Shown piece by piece: positions 48,189 to 58,101 of a stretch of DNA of 64,000 nucleotides. Each line of letters starts with the position of its first letter. Position 1 is the first letter of the stretch. The notes below the pieces were generated by a model. That model was not told where the DNA came from and did no database searches. It saw nothing but the letters and a program-made list of their open reading frames with translations. The translations under genes and the position numbers were made by a program. The stretch comes from Hydrogenophaga intermedia (GTDB lineage: Bacteria; Pseudomonadota; Gammaproteobacteria; Burkholderiales; Burkholderiaceae_C), in the NCBI RefSeq assembly GCF_023715105.1, contig NZ_JAMBNO010000001.1, positions 1 to 64,000 on the forward strand. Reading direction: 5' to 3'.

Positions 48189-49006
48189 GCCGCGTGAACC
48201 CCGAATTCGGCCTGATCATCGTCGGCGACGAAATCCTTTCCGGCAAACGGCAGGACAAGCACCTGCCCAAGGTGGCCGAATTGCTTGCCGCGCGCGGACT
48301 GTCGCTCGCCTGGGCGCGCGTCGTGGGCGACGACCGTGCGCGCATCACCGCAGCCTTGCGCGAGGCCTTCGCCAGCACGGACGTCGTGTTCTGCTGCGGC
48401 GGCATCGGCGCCACGCCGGACGACCACACCCGCCAGTGCGCCGCCGCCGCGCTCGGCGTGGAGCTCGCGCTGCACCCCGAGGCCGCGCGCCTGATCGAGC
48501 AGCGCATGCGCGACATCGCCGCCGAACAGGGTGTGCCGTTCGAGCCCGAGCGACCGGACAACGTGCACCGCTACAACATGGGTGTGTTTCCCGTGGGCGC
48601 GGCCATCGTTCCCAACCCGTACAACAAGATTCCCGGTTTCAGCTGCACGGGCCCGGGCGGGGCGGCGGTGCATTTCGTGCCCGGGTTTCCCGTCATGGCC
48701 TGGCCCATGATCGAGTGGCTGCTCGATGAGCGCTACGCCCACCTGCAGCAGGCCAACGCCTGGCAGGAGCGTTCGGTGATCGTCATGGGCGCCATGGAGG
48801 CGGCACTCACGCCCCTGATGGAAAGCATCGAGGCGAGCCACGCGGTCAAGGTGTTCAGCCTGCCCAGCGTGGACCATCCCACCTACGGGCGCCACATCGA
48901 GCTCGGCGTCAAGGGGTCTGTGGGTGCGGTAGGTGAGGCCTTCGAGGCCTTGCTGCAAGGGCTGCGCTCCCGCGGGGTCCAGCTGGGCCCTGAATTGGTG
49001 CGCTGA
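48185..49006 (+). CDS. Competence/damage-inducible protein A-like, molybdopterin-binding domain
   Basis: 273 residues. It begins GLIIVGDEILSGKRQDKHLP, followed by FCCGGIGATPDDHTRQCAAA, the MoCF/CinA N-terminal (COG1058) signature. The C-terminal deamidase domain of full CinA is absent, as in many short homologues. It may bind or hydrolyse nucleotides. ADP-ribose or FAD pyrophosphatase activity has been reported for related domains, but this is not proved here. It overlaps the EI24 gene and ends before the glnA regulatory region. Confidence 0.85.
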   Translation: MSRVNPEFGLIIVGDEILSGKRQDKHLPKVAELLAARGLSLAWARVVGDDRARITAALREAFASTDVVFCCGGIGATPDDHTRQCAAAALGVELALHPEAARLIEQRMRDIAAEQGVPFEPERPDNVHRYNMGVFPVGAAIVPNPYNKIPGFSCTGPGGAAVHFVPGFPVMAWPMIEWLLDERYAHLQQANAWQERSVIVMGAMEAALTPLMESIEASHAVKVFSLPSVDHPTYGRHIELGVKGSVGAVGEAFEALLQGLRSRGVQLGPELVR

Positions 49007-49011
49007 CGCAA

Positions 49012-49057
49012 TGCACTGAAATAGGGCATATAAGCCCTGATATGGTGCGTTTGCTGC
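49012..49057 (+). promoter_or_regulatory. Candidate NtrC site and sigma-54 promoter upstream of glnA
   Basis: TGCACTGAAATAGGGCA (49012-49028) resembles the NtrC consensus TGCAC-N-GGTGCA. TGGTGCGTTTGCTGC (49043-49057) has GG and GC separated by ten bases, as in -24/-12 boxes (consensus TGGCACG-N4-TTGC). An AGGGC-ATATAA-GCCCT hairpin (49023-49038) lies between. The glnA start is 194 bases downstream. Position and motif agree with nitrogen control, but matches are imperfect. Confidence 0.5.
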
Positions 49058-49250
49058 CCAACCACTCGTCGCGCTTTCGGTTGATGCGCCATCCGGTGGC
49101 GGGGTGAACCGTTCTGGCGCATGAACGCAGCGCCATAATCACCGCTTCGCCCTTTCACGGGCGAGCGCCGGTGCACGATGGCATGAAACCTGCTTTCCTC
49201 CCCACCGTCATTTCCCCTTTTCCACCCTTCCAGAGACACAGGAGCATTTG

Positions 49251-50666
49251 ATGGCCAAGACCGTCGCAGACGTGATGCAGATGGTGAAGGACAACGAAGT
49301 CAAGTTCGTTGATTTCCGCTTCACCGATACCCGCGGCAAGGAGCAGCACGTCACCGTGCCGATTTCGGCTTTTGGCGAGGACAAGTTCACCTCCGGCCAC
49401 GCTTTCGACGGCTCGTCCATCGCCGGCTGGAAGGGCATCGAGGCGTCGGACATGCAGCTCATGCCCGACCCGAACACCGCCAACATCGACCCGTTCTTCG
49501 AAGAGACCACGCTGTACCTGCAGTGCGACGTGGTCGAACCCAGCGACGGCAAGGCCTACGACCGCGATCCGCGCTCGATCGCCAAGCGCGCCGAGGCCTA
49601 CCTGAAGGCTTCCGGTCTGGGCGACACCGCTTACTTCGGGCCGGAGCCCGAGTTCTTCATCTTCGACGGCGTGCGCTGGAGCAACGAGCCCGGCAACGTG
49701 ATGTTCGCCATCGAAGAATACGAAGCCCCCTGGAACAGCGGCAAACAACTCGAAGGCGGCAACCGCGGGCACCGTCCCACCACCAAGGGCGGCTACTTTC
49801 CCGTGCCCCCGGTCGACAGCACGCAGGACATGCGTGCCGAGATGTCCCTGATCCTCGAGTCGCTGGGCATCCCGGTCGAGGTGTTCCACCACGAGGTGGC
49901 GGGCGCCGGCCAGAACGAGATCGGCACCAAGTTCAGCACGCTCGTCGAGCGCGCCGACTGGACCCAGGTCCTCAAGTACGTGGTGTGGAACGTGGCCAAC
50001 GCCTACGGCAAGACGGCCACCTTCATGCCCAAGCCCTACGCTGGCGACAACGGCTCCGGCATGCACGTGCACCAGTCGATCTGGAAGGACGGCAAGAACC
50101 TGTTCGCCGGTGACGGGTACGCCGGCCTGAGCGATTTCGCGCTGTACTACATCGGCGGCATCATCAAGCACGCCCGCGCGCTCAACGCCATCACCAACCC
50201 GGGCACCAACAGCTACAAGCGCCTGGTGCCTGGCTTCGAAGCCCCGGTGAAGCTGGCCTACAGCTCGCGCAACCGCTCGGCCTCCATCCGCATCCCGTAC
50301 GTGGCCAACCCCAAGGGCCGCCGCATCGAGGCGCGTTTCCCCGATCCTTCGGCCAACCCTTATCTGTGCTTCTCGGCCCTCATGATGGCCGGCCTGGACG
50401 GCGTGGAGAACAAGATCCACCCCGGCGAAGCCGCCACCAAGGACCTGTACCACCTGCCGCCCGAAGAGGACGCGAAGATCCCGACCGTGTGCCACAGCCT
50501 CGACCAAGCGCTGGAGTACCTCGACAAGGACCGCGCCTTCCTGACCAAGGGCGGTGTGTTCACCGACTCCATGCTCGACGCCTACATCGAGCTCAAGATG
50601 GGCGAAGTGACGCGCTTTCGCATGGCGCCGCACCCGGTCGAGTACGACATGTACTACAGCCTGTGA
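49251..50666 (+). CDS. glnA: Glutamine synthetase, type I
   Basis: 471 residues, with AGGAG ribosome site eight bases before ATG. The beta-Grasp domain contains [12 protein letters not shown]. Active-site motifs include [10 protein letters not shown], the ATP region [16 protein letters not shown], and [11 protein letters not shown] with the catalytic Arg. The adenylylation Tyr400 is in [10 protein letters not shown], so activity control by GlnE is expected (GSI-beta). The enzyme forms dodecamers and assimilates ammonium. It is followed by a strong terminator, then a small secreted protein gene, then glnL-glnG. Confidence 0.99.
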   Translation: MAKTVADVMQMVKDNEVKFVDFRFTDTRGKEQHVTVPISAFGEDKFTSGHAFDGSSIAGWKGIEASDMQLMPDPNTANIDPFFEETTLYLQCDVVEPSDGKAYDRDPRSIAKRAEAYLKASGLGDTAYFGPEPEFFIFDGVRWSNEPGNVMFAIEEYEAPWNSGKQLEGGNRGHRPTTKGGYFPVPPVDSTQDMRAEMSLILESLGIPVEVFHHEVAGAGQNEIGTKFSTLVERADWTQVLKYVVWNVANAYGKTATFMPKPYAGDNGSGMHVHQSIWKDGKNLFAGDGYAGLSDFALYYIGGIIKHARALNAITNPGTNSYKRLVPGFEAPVKLAYSSRNRSASIRIPYVANPKGRRIEARFPDPSANPYLCFSALMMAGLDGVENKIHPGEAATKDLYHLPPEEDAKIPTVCHSLDQALEYLDKDRAFLTKGGVFTDSMLDAYIELKMGEVTRFRMAPHPVEYDMYYSL

Positions 50667-50703
50667 TGCGGCCCACCCGCACGCGCGGGTGCTGCCAATG
50701 CAG

Positions 50704-50732
50704 AGGGACGGCTCCGGCCGTCCCTTTTTTTT
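50704..50732 (+). terminator. Rho-independent terminator after glnA
   Basis: AGGGACGGC (50704-50712), tetraloop TCCG and GCCGTCCCT (50717-50725) make a 9-base-pair stem followed by a run of eight T. It should end most glnA transcripts, leaving glnL-glnG to a separate promoter or readthrough. Confidence 0.95.
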
Positions 50733-50821
50733 CGGCGCACGTCGCTGCGGGATCGCCCTGGGCACTTTCAAGCGCTGTTTGGGTCATACTGCCGCGCAAA
50801 ATACCATCTGGAGGTCCTCTC

Positions 50822-51322
50822 TTGTCCGCACGCACGTCCCGTCCGATCCGACGCCTGCTGCCTTTGTTGGCGCTGGCGGCCGCTGCCTCGGCACAGGCCC
50901 AGGATGCCATCTACCGTTGCGGCAACGAGTACACGAACAACGCGGCCGTGGCCAAGCAGCGTGGCTGCACGCCGCTGCAGGGTGGCAACATCACCATCAT
51001 CGAAGGCACGCGCCCGGCGGTTGCCTCGCCATCGCCCGCTGCCGCGCCGCGCCCCGGCAACGCCCCGCGCGTGGACAGCGCCGCCCAGCACCAGCGCGAT
51101 GCCGACGCACGCGCCACGCTGGAGGCCGAATTGCGCAAGGCCGAGCAGCGCCTGGCCGATGCCCAGAAGGCCTATGCCAACGGCGAGCCGGAAAAGCAAG
51201 GCATCGAGAGCCGCAATTACCAGCGCTACCTCGATCGCGTGGCCGAGCTCAAGGACGCTGTCACCCGCGCCGAGAACGACGTCGCCGGCATCCGCCGCGA
51301 ATTGCAGCGCCTCGCCAACTGA
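50822..51322 (+). CDS. Small exported protein with C-terminal coiled coil, unknown function
   Basis: 166 residues from a TTG start at 50822, supported by GGAGG about eight bases upstream; no ATG fits. The signal peptide has a basic start (SRPIRRLLPLL) and cleaves near ASAQAQ. The mature part starts DAIYRCGNEYTN, with a second Cys at QRGCTPL. This is the pattern of DUF4124-like periplasmic proteins. A Pro/Ala linker is followed by a coiled coil from about residue 95 to the end (ELRKAEQRLADAQKAYA and later KDAVTRAENDV). It lies between glnA and glnL and is conserved there in several relatives as far as I recall. Confidence 0.78.
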   Translation: MSARTSRPIRRLLPLLALAAAASAQAQDAIYRCGNEYTNNAAVAKQRGCTPLQGGNITIIEGTRPAVASPSPAAAPRPGNAPRVDSAAQHQRDADARATLEAELRKAEQRLADAQKAYANGEPEKQGIESRNYQRYLDRVAELKDAVTRAENDVAGIRRELQRLAN

Positions 51323-51386
51323 ACGCGGCGCGCGCGCTGTCGCTCGCCCCCGGTGGCGCACCGCTTGCCCCGGCGCTTGTCGCACA

Positions 51387-52532
51387 ATGGGCAGCTTGAA
51401 CAAGCCCGACACCTTCTCCCTGCTGAACCTGGTCACCCGGCGCGGCACTGATCGCGGGGCCACACGCCCGAACGTGTCCGCGCTGGCGCGCTTTCAGGCG
51501 CTGGATCTGCTGGCCACGCTGGTGGCGGTGGTCGACGCCGACGGCCAGGTGCTCTACGCCAACGCAGCGCTTGAGGACGCATTGGGCATATCCCGCCGCA
51601 GCATCGCCAGCGCGCGCCTGCAGGATTGCTTCAGCGAACCCGTGTTGCTCGACAACGCCCTGCAGGGTGCGCGCAGCAACGAGTTCGCGGCACTGCGTTA
51701 CGACGCCTTCCTGCGCCGGCTCAACCACGACCCGCTGCCGGTGCACGTGGTGGTGGCGCAGACCGAGCAGACCGGCGAGGTGGTCGTGGAAATGCTGCCG
51801 CTGGAGCAGCAGACCCGCCAGGAGCGCGAGGAACGCCTGCTCGACCAGGCGCAGGCCAACAAGGAGCTGATCCGCAACCTGGCGCACGAGATCAAGAACC
51901 CGCTGGGTGGCATCCGTGGGGCGGCGCAACTTCTGCAGATGGAGCTGCAGAGCAAGGAGCTGATCGAGTACACCCAGGTCATCGTGCACGAGGCCGACCG
52001 TCTGCAATCGTTGGTCGATCGCCTGCTCGCCCCGCACCGCCGCCCGCACGTGGTGGGCGATGTCAACATCCACGAGGTCTGCGAGCGCGTTCGTGCGCTC
52101 ATCGTGGCCGAGTTCCCCAAGGGGCTGAAGGTGGTGCGCGACTACGACACCTCCATCCCCGAATTCCGCGGCGACCGCGAGCAGTTGATCCAGGCGGTGC
52201 TCAACATCGCCCACAACGCGGCGTTGGCCCTGGCAGAGCGCATCGAGGCGGGCGACGCGCGCATCACGCTCAAGACGCGGGTGGGGCGCCAGGTCACCTT
52301 CGGCAAACAGCGCTATCGGTTGGCACTGGAATTGCATGTCATCGACAACGGGCCCGGCGTGCCGGACTCGATCAAGGACCGCATCTTTTTCCCGCTGGTG
52401 TCGGGGCGCGATGGCGGCTCCGGCCTGGGGCTGACGCTGGCGCAAACCTTCGTGCAGCAACACCATGGCCTGATCGAGTGCGAGAGCGAGCCGGGTCACA
52501 CGGACTTCAAGATCCTGATCCCGTTGCCTTGA
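51387..52532 (+). CDS. glnL: Nitrogen regulation sensor histidine kinase NtrB
   Basis: 381 residues. A PAS domain (about 35-130) contains LLATLVAVVDADGQVLYANA. The dimerisation box has phosphorylated His167 in NLAHEIKNPLGGIRGAAQLL. The ATPase part contains the N-box region NIAHNAALALAE and GGSGLGLTLAQTF. No membrane helices are seen, as for cytosolic NtrB. It phosphorylates or, with PII, dephosphorylates NtrC encoded 47 bases downstream. Confidence 0.96.
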   Translation: MGSLNKPDTFSLLNLVTRRGTDRGATRPNVSALARFQALDLLATLVAVVDADGQVLYANAALEDALGISRRSIASARLQDCFSEPVLLDNALQGARSNEFAALRYDAFLRRLNHDPLPVHVVVAQTEQTGEVVVEMLPLEQQTRQEREERLLDQAQANKELIRNLAHEIKNPLGGIRGAAQLLQMELQSKELIEYTQVIVHEADRLQSLVDRLLAPHRRPHVVGDVNIHEVCERVRALIVAEFPKGLKVVRDYDTSIPEFRGDREQLIQAVLNIAHNAALALAERIEAGDARITLKTRVGRQVTFGKQRYRLALELHVIDNGPGVPDSIKDRIFFPLVSGRDGGSGLGLTLAQTFVQQHHGLIECESEPGHTDFKILIPLP

Positions 52533-52579
52533 CCGATCCTCACACCGCACGCCGCGCCACCTGAAGGGACGACCGTTAC

Positions 52580-54136
<1,557 letters not shown>

Positions 54137-54149
54137 GGGCCCCGGGTGC

Positions 54150-54914
54150 TCACGCGAGCGTGAGCACCACCGGCGCGTGATCGCTCGGGCGTTCGTTCTT
54201 GCGCGGCGCCTTGTCCACCGCACAGGCGCTGGCGCGGGCTTTTACCGCATCGCTCACGAGGATGTGATCGATCCGCAGGCCGCGGTTGCGGCGGAACGCC
54301 AGGTCGCGGTAGTCCCACCACGAGTAGTTCTTTTCGGGCTGCGGGAACAGGCGCACGCTGTCGGTGAGCCCCAGGCCGATCAGGCCCTGCAGCTTCTCGC
54401 GTTCCTCGGTCGTGCAATGGATGGTCTCGCGCAGGCCCACCGGATCCCACACGTCAAGGTCGTCGAAGGTGATGTTGTAGTCGCCCAGGAGCACCAGCGC
54501 CGGGTGCGCCGCCATTTCCGCGCGAACCCACTCGCGCAGCGCGTCGAGCCAGCGCATCTTGTAGGCGAACTTCTCGCTGCCGGGTTCCTGCCCGTTGGGG
54601 AAGTAGGCGCCGATCACGCGGATGCCGTCCACCGTGCCCGCGATCACGCGCGACTGCTCGTCCTCGAAGCCCGGGATGTTCTTCACCACATCAGCCACCG
54701 GTGCCTTGGTGATGAGGGCCACACCGTTGTAGGTCTTCTGTCCGAACCACTGCGCCTGGTAGCCCGCGTCGGCAAAGGCCTGCGCGGGAAATTTGTCGTC
54801 GGTGAGCTTGAGCTCCTGCAGCGCGAGCACGTCCACGGGGTGGGCGGCCAGCCAGTCGAGCACCTGCGGCAGGCGCACCGCCAGGGAGTTGATGTTCCAG
54901 GTGGCCAGTTGCAT
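54150..54914 (-). CDS. xthA: Exodeoxyribonuclease III
   Basis: 254 residues from ATG 54914. The start MQLATWNINSLAVRLPQVLDW is the family norm. Catalytic features are ALQELKLTD (metal-binding Glu), GDYNITFDDLDVW and the end RPSDHAPVVLTL with Asp-His. YSWWDYRDLAFRRNRGLRIDH is the usual DNA-contact loop. It processes abasic sites and 3' ends in base-excision repair. It follows folA by two bases and is convergent with glnG (13-base gap). Confidence 0.95.
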   Translation of the reverse strand: MQLATWNINSLAVRLPQVLDWLAAHPVDVLALQELKLTDDKFPAQAFADAGYQAQWFGQKTYNGVALITKAPVADVVKNIPGFEDEQSRVIAGTVDGIRVIGAYFPNGQEPGSEKFAYKMRWLDALREWVRAEMAAHPALVLLGDYNITFDDLDVWDPVGLRETIHCTTEEREKLQGLIGLGLTDSVRLFPQPEKNYSWWDYRDLAFRRNRGLRIDHILVSDAVKARASACAVDKAPRKNERPSDHAPVVLTLA

Positions 54915-54916
54915 GA

Positions 54917-55417
54917 TCAGTCCTTGCGTTCGAAGGTCACGAAGGCAAACGGCAGGCCGTTGCCCGCGGTGTGGGCCTCGTGCGCGGTCTCGCTCCAATC
55001 GGGACCGAGCGTGGGGGCAAACGCATCGCCCTCGAAGTCGCGCGCGATCTCCGTCACCACCACGCGCCGCGCGTGGGGCAGTGCCTGGCGGTAGACCTCA
55101 GCCCCGCCAATCACCCAGGCCTCTGCCGCGTCGCCGCAAGCGGCCACCGCCTCGGCCACCGAGCCCGCGCGCTGCGCGCCCTCGGCCTGCCAGCGGCTGT
55201 CGCGGGTCAGCACGATATTGCGCCGCCCGGGCAGCGGGCGAAAGCGCGGGGGCAGCGAGTCCCACGTCTTGCGGCCCATGATCACCGGGCTGCCGAGCGT
55301 GGTGCGCTTGAAGTGGGCCAGGTCTTCCGGCAGGTGCCAGGGCAGGGCGTTGTCCTTGCCGATGACGCCGTTGGCCGCGCGCGCGTAGATGAGGTTGAGG
55401 CGGGTCATGACCGTCAT
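54917..55417 (-). CDS. folA: Dihydrofolate reductase
   Basis: 166 residues. The motifs NGVIGKDNALPWHLPEDLAHF and SPVIMGRKTWDSLP are present, followed by LPGRRNIVLTR and the cofactor block AWVIGGAEVY. It reduces dihydrofolate made by thymidylate synthase, whose gene is two positions upstream. The ATG at 55417 overlaps the stop of the EamA exporter as ATGA. An internal ATG at 55408 is possible. Confidence 0.96.
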   Translation of the reverse strand: MTVMTRLNLIYARAANGVIGKDNALPWHLPEDLAHFKRTTLGSPVIMGRKTWDSLPPRFRPLPGRRNIVLTRDSRWQAEGAQRAGSVAEAVAACGDAAEAWVIGGAEVYRQALPHARRVVVTEIARDFEGDAFAPTLGPDWSETAHEAHTAGNGLPFAFVTFERKD

Positions 55418-56313
55418 TGTGCGGCGGGCACCTCAGGTCGAGAGCGCGCCGGCCACAGCACGCTGGCGATGGCGATCATCACGAACACGATGGCCAGCCA
55501 ATCCTGCCAGTGCGGAATTTCGCCCACGATGAAGGTGGCCGACAGGGTGCCCACCAGCGGAATCGCCATCACGCTCATGGCACTGGTGGCAGGCGGCAGG
55601 TGCCGCGCCAGCCCGAACCAGATGAGCTGGGCCACGCCGTAGTTGATCAACACGCCGTAGGCCAGCGCCAGCCACATGGGAACGCTGAAGCGCTGCGGTG
55701 CGGGCACGGGCTCGATCGCGATGGCCAGCACCCACAGCACCGCGCTGCCCAGCAGGAGCATCCACACCGTGACCGCCATGGCCGAGAGCTGGAAATGCGC
55801 GCGCTTGAAGGTGAGCGTGCCCAGGCCCCAGCAGGCAGCGGCGCCCAGCATCCACGCAATGCCCGCGGGCCGCCCGCTCAGGCTCTGCAGCTCGTGCCAC
55901 AGGAGCAGGCCGATGGCGATGCCAGCGGCCGCCACGGCCAGCCGCACGCGCGGCGTGATGCGTTCGCCGAAGAAGGCCGCGCCCAGCAGCACGGTGAAGA
56001 TCGGCATGGTGAAGCCGATGATGGCTGCGCGGCCCGAGGCGAGTTCCTGCACGCCGAAGATGGACAGCGTGTGCCAGCCCAGCACGTTGGGCAACCCCAG
56101 CCAGGTGATCGTGAGCCACTCGCGCCCCTGCGGCCACATGCGCTCGCCATGGCGCTGCACGTAGACGAACAGCCAAGCCGCGCCGAGGAACATGGTGCTG
56201 GCCCGGAAGTACAGGGGCGTGAGCTCCTGCAGCGAGAGCTTCATCATGGGCCAGTTCACGCCCCACATGAGCGTGAGGCCCACCAGGGCCCAGAGTTGTC
56301 GGCGGCTGAGCAT
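55414..56313 (-). CDS. EamA-family (DMT superfamily) transporter
   Basis: 299 residues with about ten membrane helices in two EamA repeats. The first repeat begins LWALVGLTLMWGVNWPMMKL, followed by PLYFRASTMFLGAAWL. The second is centred on AWMLGAAACWGLGTLTFKRA. Such proteins export metabolites or amino acids. It sits between thyA and folA and is co-translated with folA. Substrate unknown. A link to folate or nucleotide metabolism rests on gene order only. Confidence 0.9.
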   Translation of the reverse strand: MLSRRQLWALVGLTLMWGVNWPMMKLSLQELTPLYFRASTMFLGAAWLFVYVQRHGERMWPQGREWLTITWLGLPNVLGWHTLSIFGVQELASGRAAIIGFTMPIFTVLLGAAFFGERITPRVRLAVAAAGIAIGLLLWHELQSLSGRPAGIAWMLGAAACWGLGTLTFKRAHFQLSAMAVTVWMLLLGSAVLWVLAIAIEPVPAPQRFSVPMWLALAYGVLINYGVAQLIWFGLARHLPPATSAMSVMAIPLVGTLSATFIVGEIPHWQDWLAIVFVMIAIASVLWPARSRPEVPAAQ

Positions 56314-56320
56314 GCGCCGA

Positions 56321-57136
56321 TCAGACCGCGACCGGGGCCTTGATCACCGGGTGGTGCTGGTAGTCCACGATTTCGAAGTCGTCGAGCTCGTAGTCGAAGA
56401 TCGAGGCCGGGCGGCGCTTGATGTTCAGCGTGGGGTAGGGGTAGGGCGTGCGCGACAGCTGCAGTTGCACCTGTTCGCGGTGGTTGCTGTAGATGTGGCA
56501 ATCGCCACCGGTCCAGATGAACTCGCCGACCTGCAGGTCGCACTGCTGCGCGAGCATGTGGGTGAGCAGGGCGTAGCTGGCGATGTTGAACGGCACGCCG
56601 AGGAAGATGTCGGCGCTGCGCTGGTAGAGCTGGCAGCTGAGCTTGCCGTCGGCCACGTAGAACTGGAAGAACGCGTGACAGGGCATCAGCGCCATCTTGT
56701 TCAGGTCGGCCACGTTCCAGGCGCTCACGATGATGCGGCGCGAGTCCGGGTTGGTCTTGAGCTGCTTCACCACCTCGGCGATCTGGTCAATGTGGCCGCC
56801 ATCGGGCGTGGGCCAGCTTCGCCATTGCACGCCGTAGACCGGGCCCAGGTCGCCGTCCTCGCGCGCCCATTCGTCCCAGATCGTACAGCCGCGCTCCTGC
56901 AGCCATTTCACGTTGCTGTCGCCGCGCAGGAACCACAGCAGCTCCACGATGATGGCCTTGGTGAACACCTTCTTGGTGGTCACGAGCGGAAAACCTTCGT
57001 TGAGGTCGAAGCGCATCTGGTGGCCAAACACGCTCACGGTGCCGGTGCCGGTGCGGTCCGTCTTGGGCACGCCCGTGGTGAACACGTGGCGCATGAAATC
57101 TTCGTACTGGGAGCGGACAGGGCGGGCGGCGTTCAT
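56321..57136 (-). CDS. thyA: Thymidylate synthase
   Basis: 271 residues. The nucleophile is Cys153 in [30 protein letters not shown] at the N-terminus, [34 protein letters not shown] and the final IKAPVAV agree with bacterial ThyA. It methylates dUMP using methylene-tetrahydrofolate. Genes thyA, EamA, folA and xthA follow with gaps of 7, -4 and 2 bases and form one unit. Confidence 0.98.
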   Translation of the reverse strand: MNAARPVRSQYEDFMRHVFTTGVPKTDRTGTGTVSVFGHQMRFDLNEGFPLVTTKKVFTKAIIVELLWFLRGDSNVKWLQERGCTIWDEWAREDGDLGPVYGVQWRSWPTPDGGHIDQIAEVVKQLKTNPDSRRIIVSAWNVADLNKMALMPCHAFFQFYVADGKLSCQLYQRSADIFLGVPFNIASYALLTHMLAQQCDLQVGEFIWTGGDCHIYSNHREQVQLQLSRTPYPYPTLNIKRRPASIFDYELDDFEIVDYQHHPVIKAPVAV

Positions 57137-57174
57137 GGGCCGGCATTTTGCCTTGCCGGCGATGGCCGCGCTGC

Positions 57175-58101
57175 TCAGGGTGCGCGCGAGACCTGATGGC
57201 GCAGCAGGGGCGAGGGTTCGGTGAGCCGCTCGTCGAACGGGTGCTCGGTGAGCGCGTAGTAGCGCTGGATGCGTTGTACGTACTCGCGCGTTTCGGCGTA
57301 AGGCGGTACGCCGCCGTGTTTGTCCACCGCGCCTTCGCCGGCGTTGTAGGCCGCCACCGCCAGCGGCACCTGGCCGCGGAAGTAGGAGAGCAGCCAGCGC
57401 AGGTAGGACATGCCGCCGCGGATGTTCTGCTCGGCGTCAAAGGGCTTGCGCACCGCAAAGCGTGCCGCGGTCTCGGGAATGAGTTGCATCAGGCCCTGTG
57501 CGTTCTTGTCGGAAACCGCGTTCACGTCGAAGTTGGATTCGGCACGGATCACCGCATAGACCAGACCGGGCTCGAGCCCGAATCGGGGTGCGAGCTTGTA
57601 GACGATCTTCATGATGCGCTGCTGCTCGGGCGTGTCCACATGCGCGCGGTAGGCGGTGGACAGGGCGAGCTTCTCATCCGCCAGGCGCTTGCGTTCGGCT
57701 TGCTCGGCAGCGGCACGCGCCTGGCGCTCCTCGGCCTCGCGCACGCACTCGGGTTTGTCGGCCGACACACCCAGGCGCTGGAACATGGCCTCTGCCTTCA
57801 CATCGCCCAGCAGGGCAGCGCGGGCAAACCAGTGGGCAGCCAGGCCATCGTGGCGCGGCACGCCGCGGCCGTTGGCGTGCATCCAGCCCAGGTTGTACGC
57901 AGAGATCGCGTCGCCGGCGAGCGCGGCCTGGCAGTACAGACGCATGGCCTCGGTGGCGTCACGGCGCACGCCTTCGCCATGCTCGAACGCAATCGCCTGT
58001 TCGCGCCAGGCCTGGCGCTGCGAGGCGTCGGCCGCGTGCGCTGCGCCCGCGAGCATGCCCAGGGCCAGCAGGCCGATGCGCAACGGCGTCGTCGGGTTCA
58101 T
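57175..58101 (-). CDS. Lytic transglycosylase with Sel1-like N-terminal repeats
   Basis: 308 residues. The signal peptide ([19 protein letters not shown]) is followed by two Sel1/TPR-like repeats ([19 protein letters not shown], and [20 protein letters not shown]). After a charged helix (about 118-145) comes the SLT domain, with catalytic Glu188 in [20 protein letters not shown] and [34 protein letters not shown] closes the site. It cleaves peptidoglycan glycan strands in the periplasm. The start overlaps the upstream flavin dehydrogenase stop (ATGA). Confidence 0.92.
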   Translation of the reverse strand: MNPTTPLRIGLLALGMLAGAAHAADASQRQAWREQAIAFEHGEGVRRDATEAMRLYCQAALAGDAISAYNLGWMHANGRGVPRHDGLAAHWFARAALLGDVKAEAMFQRLGVSADKPECVREAEERQARAAAEQAERKRLADEKLALSTAYRAHVDTPEQQRIMKIVYKLAPRFGLEPGLVYAVIRAESNFDVNAVSDKNAQGLMQLIPETAARFAVRKPFDAEQNIRGGMSYLRWLLSYFRGQVPLAVAAYNAGEGAVDKHGGVPPYAETREYVQRIQRYYALTEHPFDERLTEPSPLLRHQVSRAP

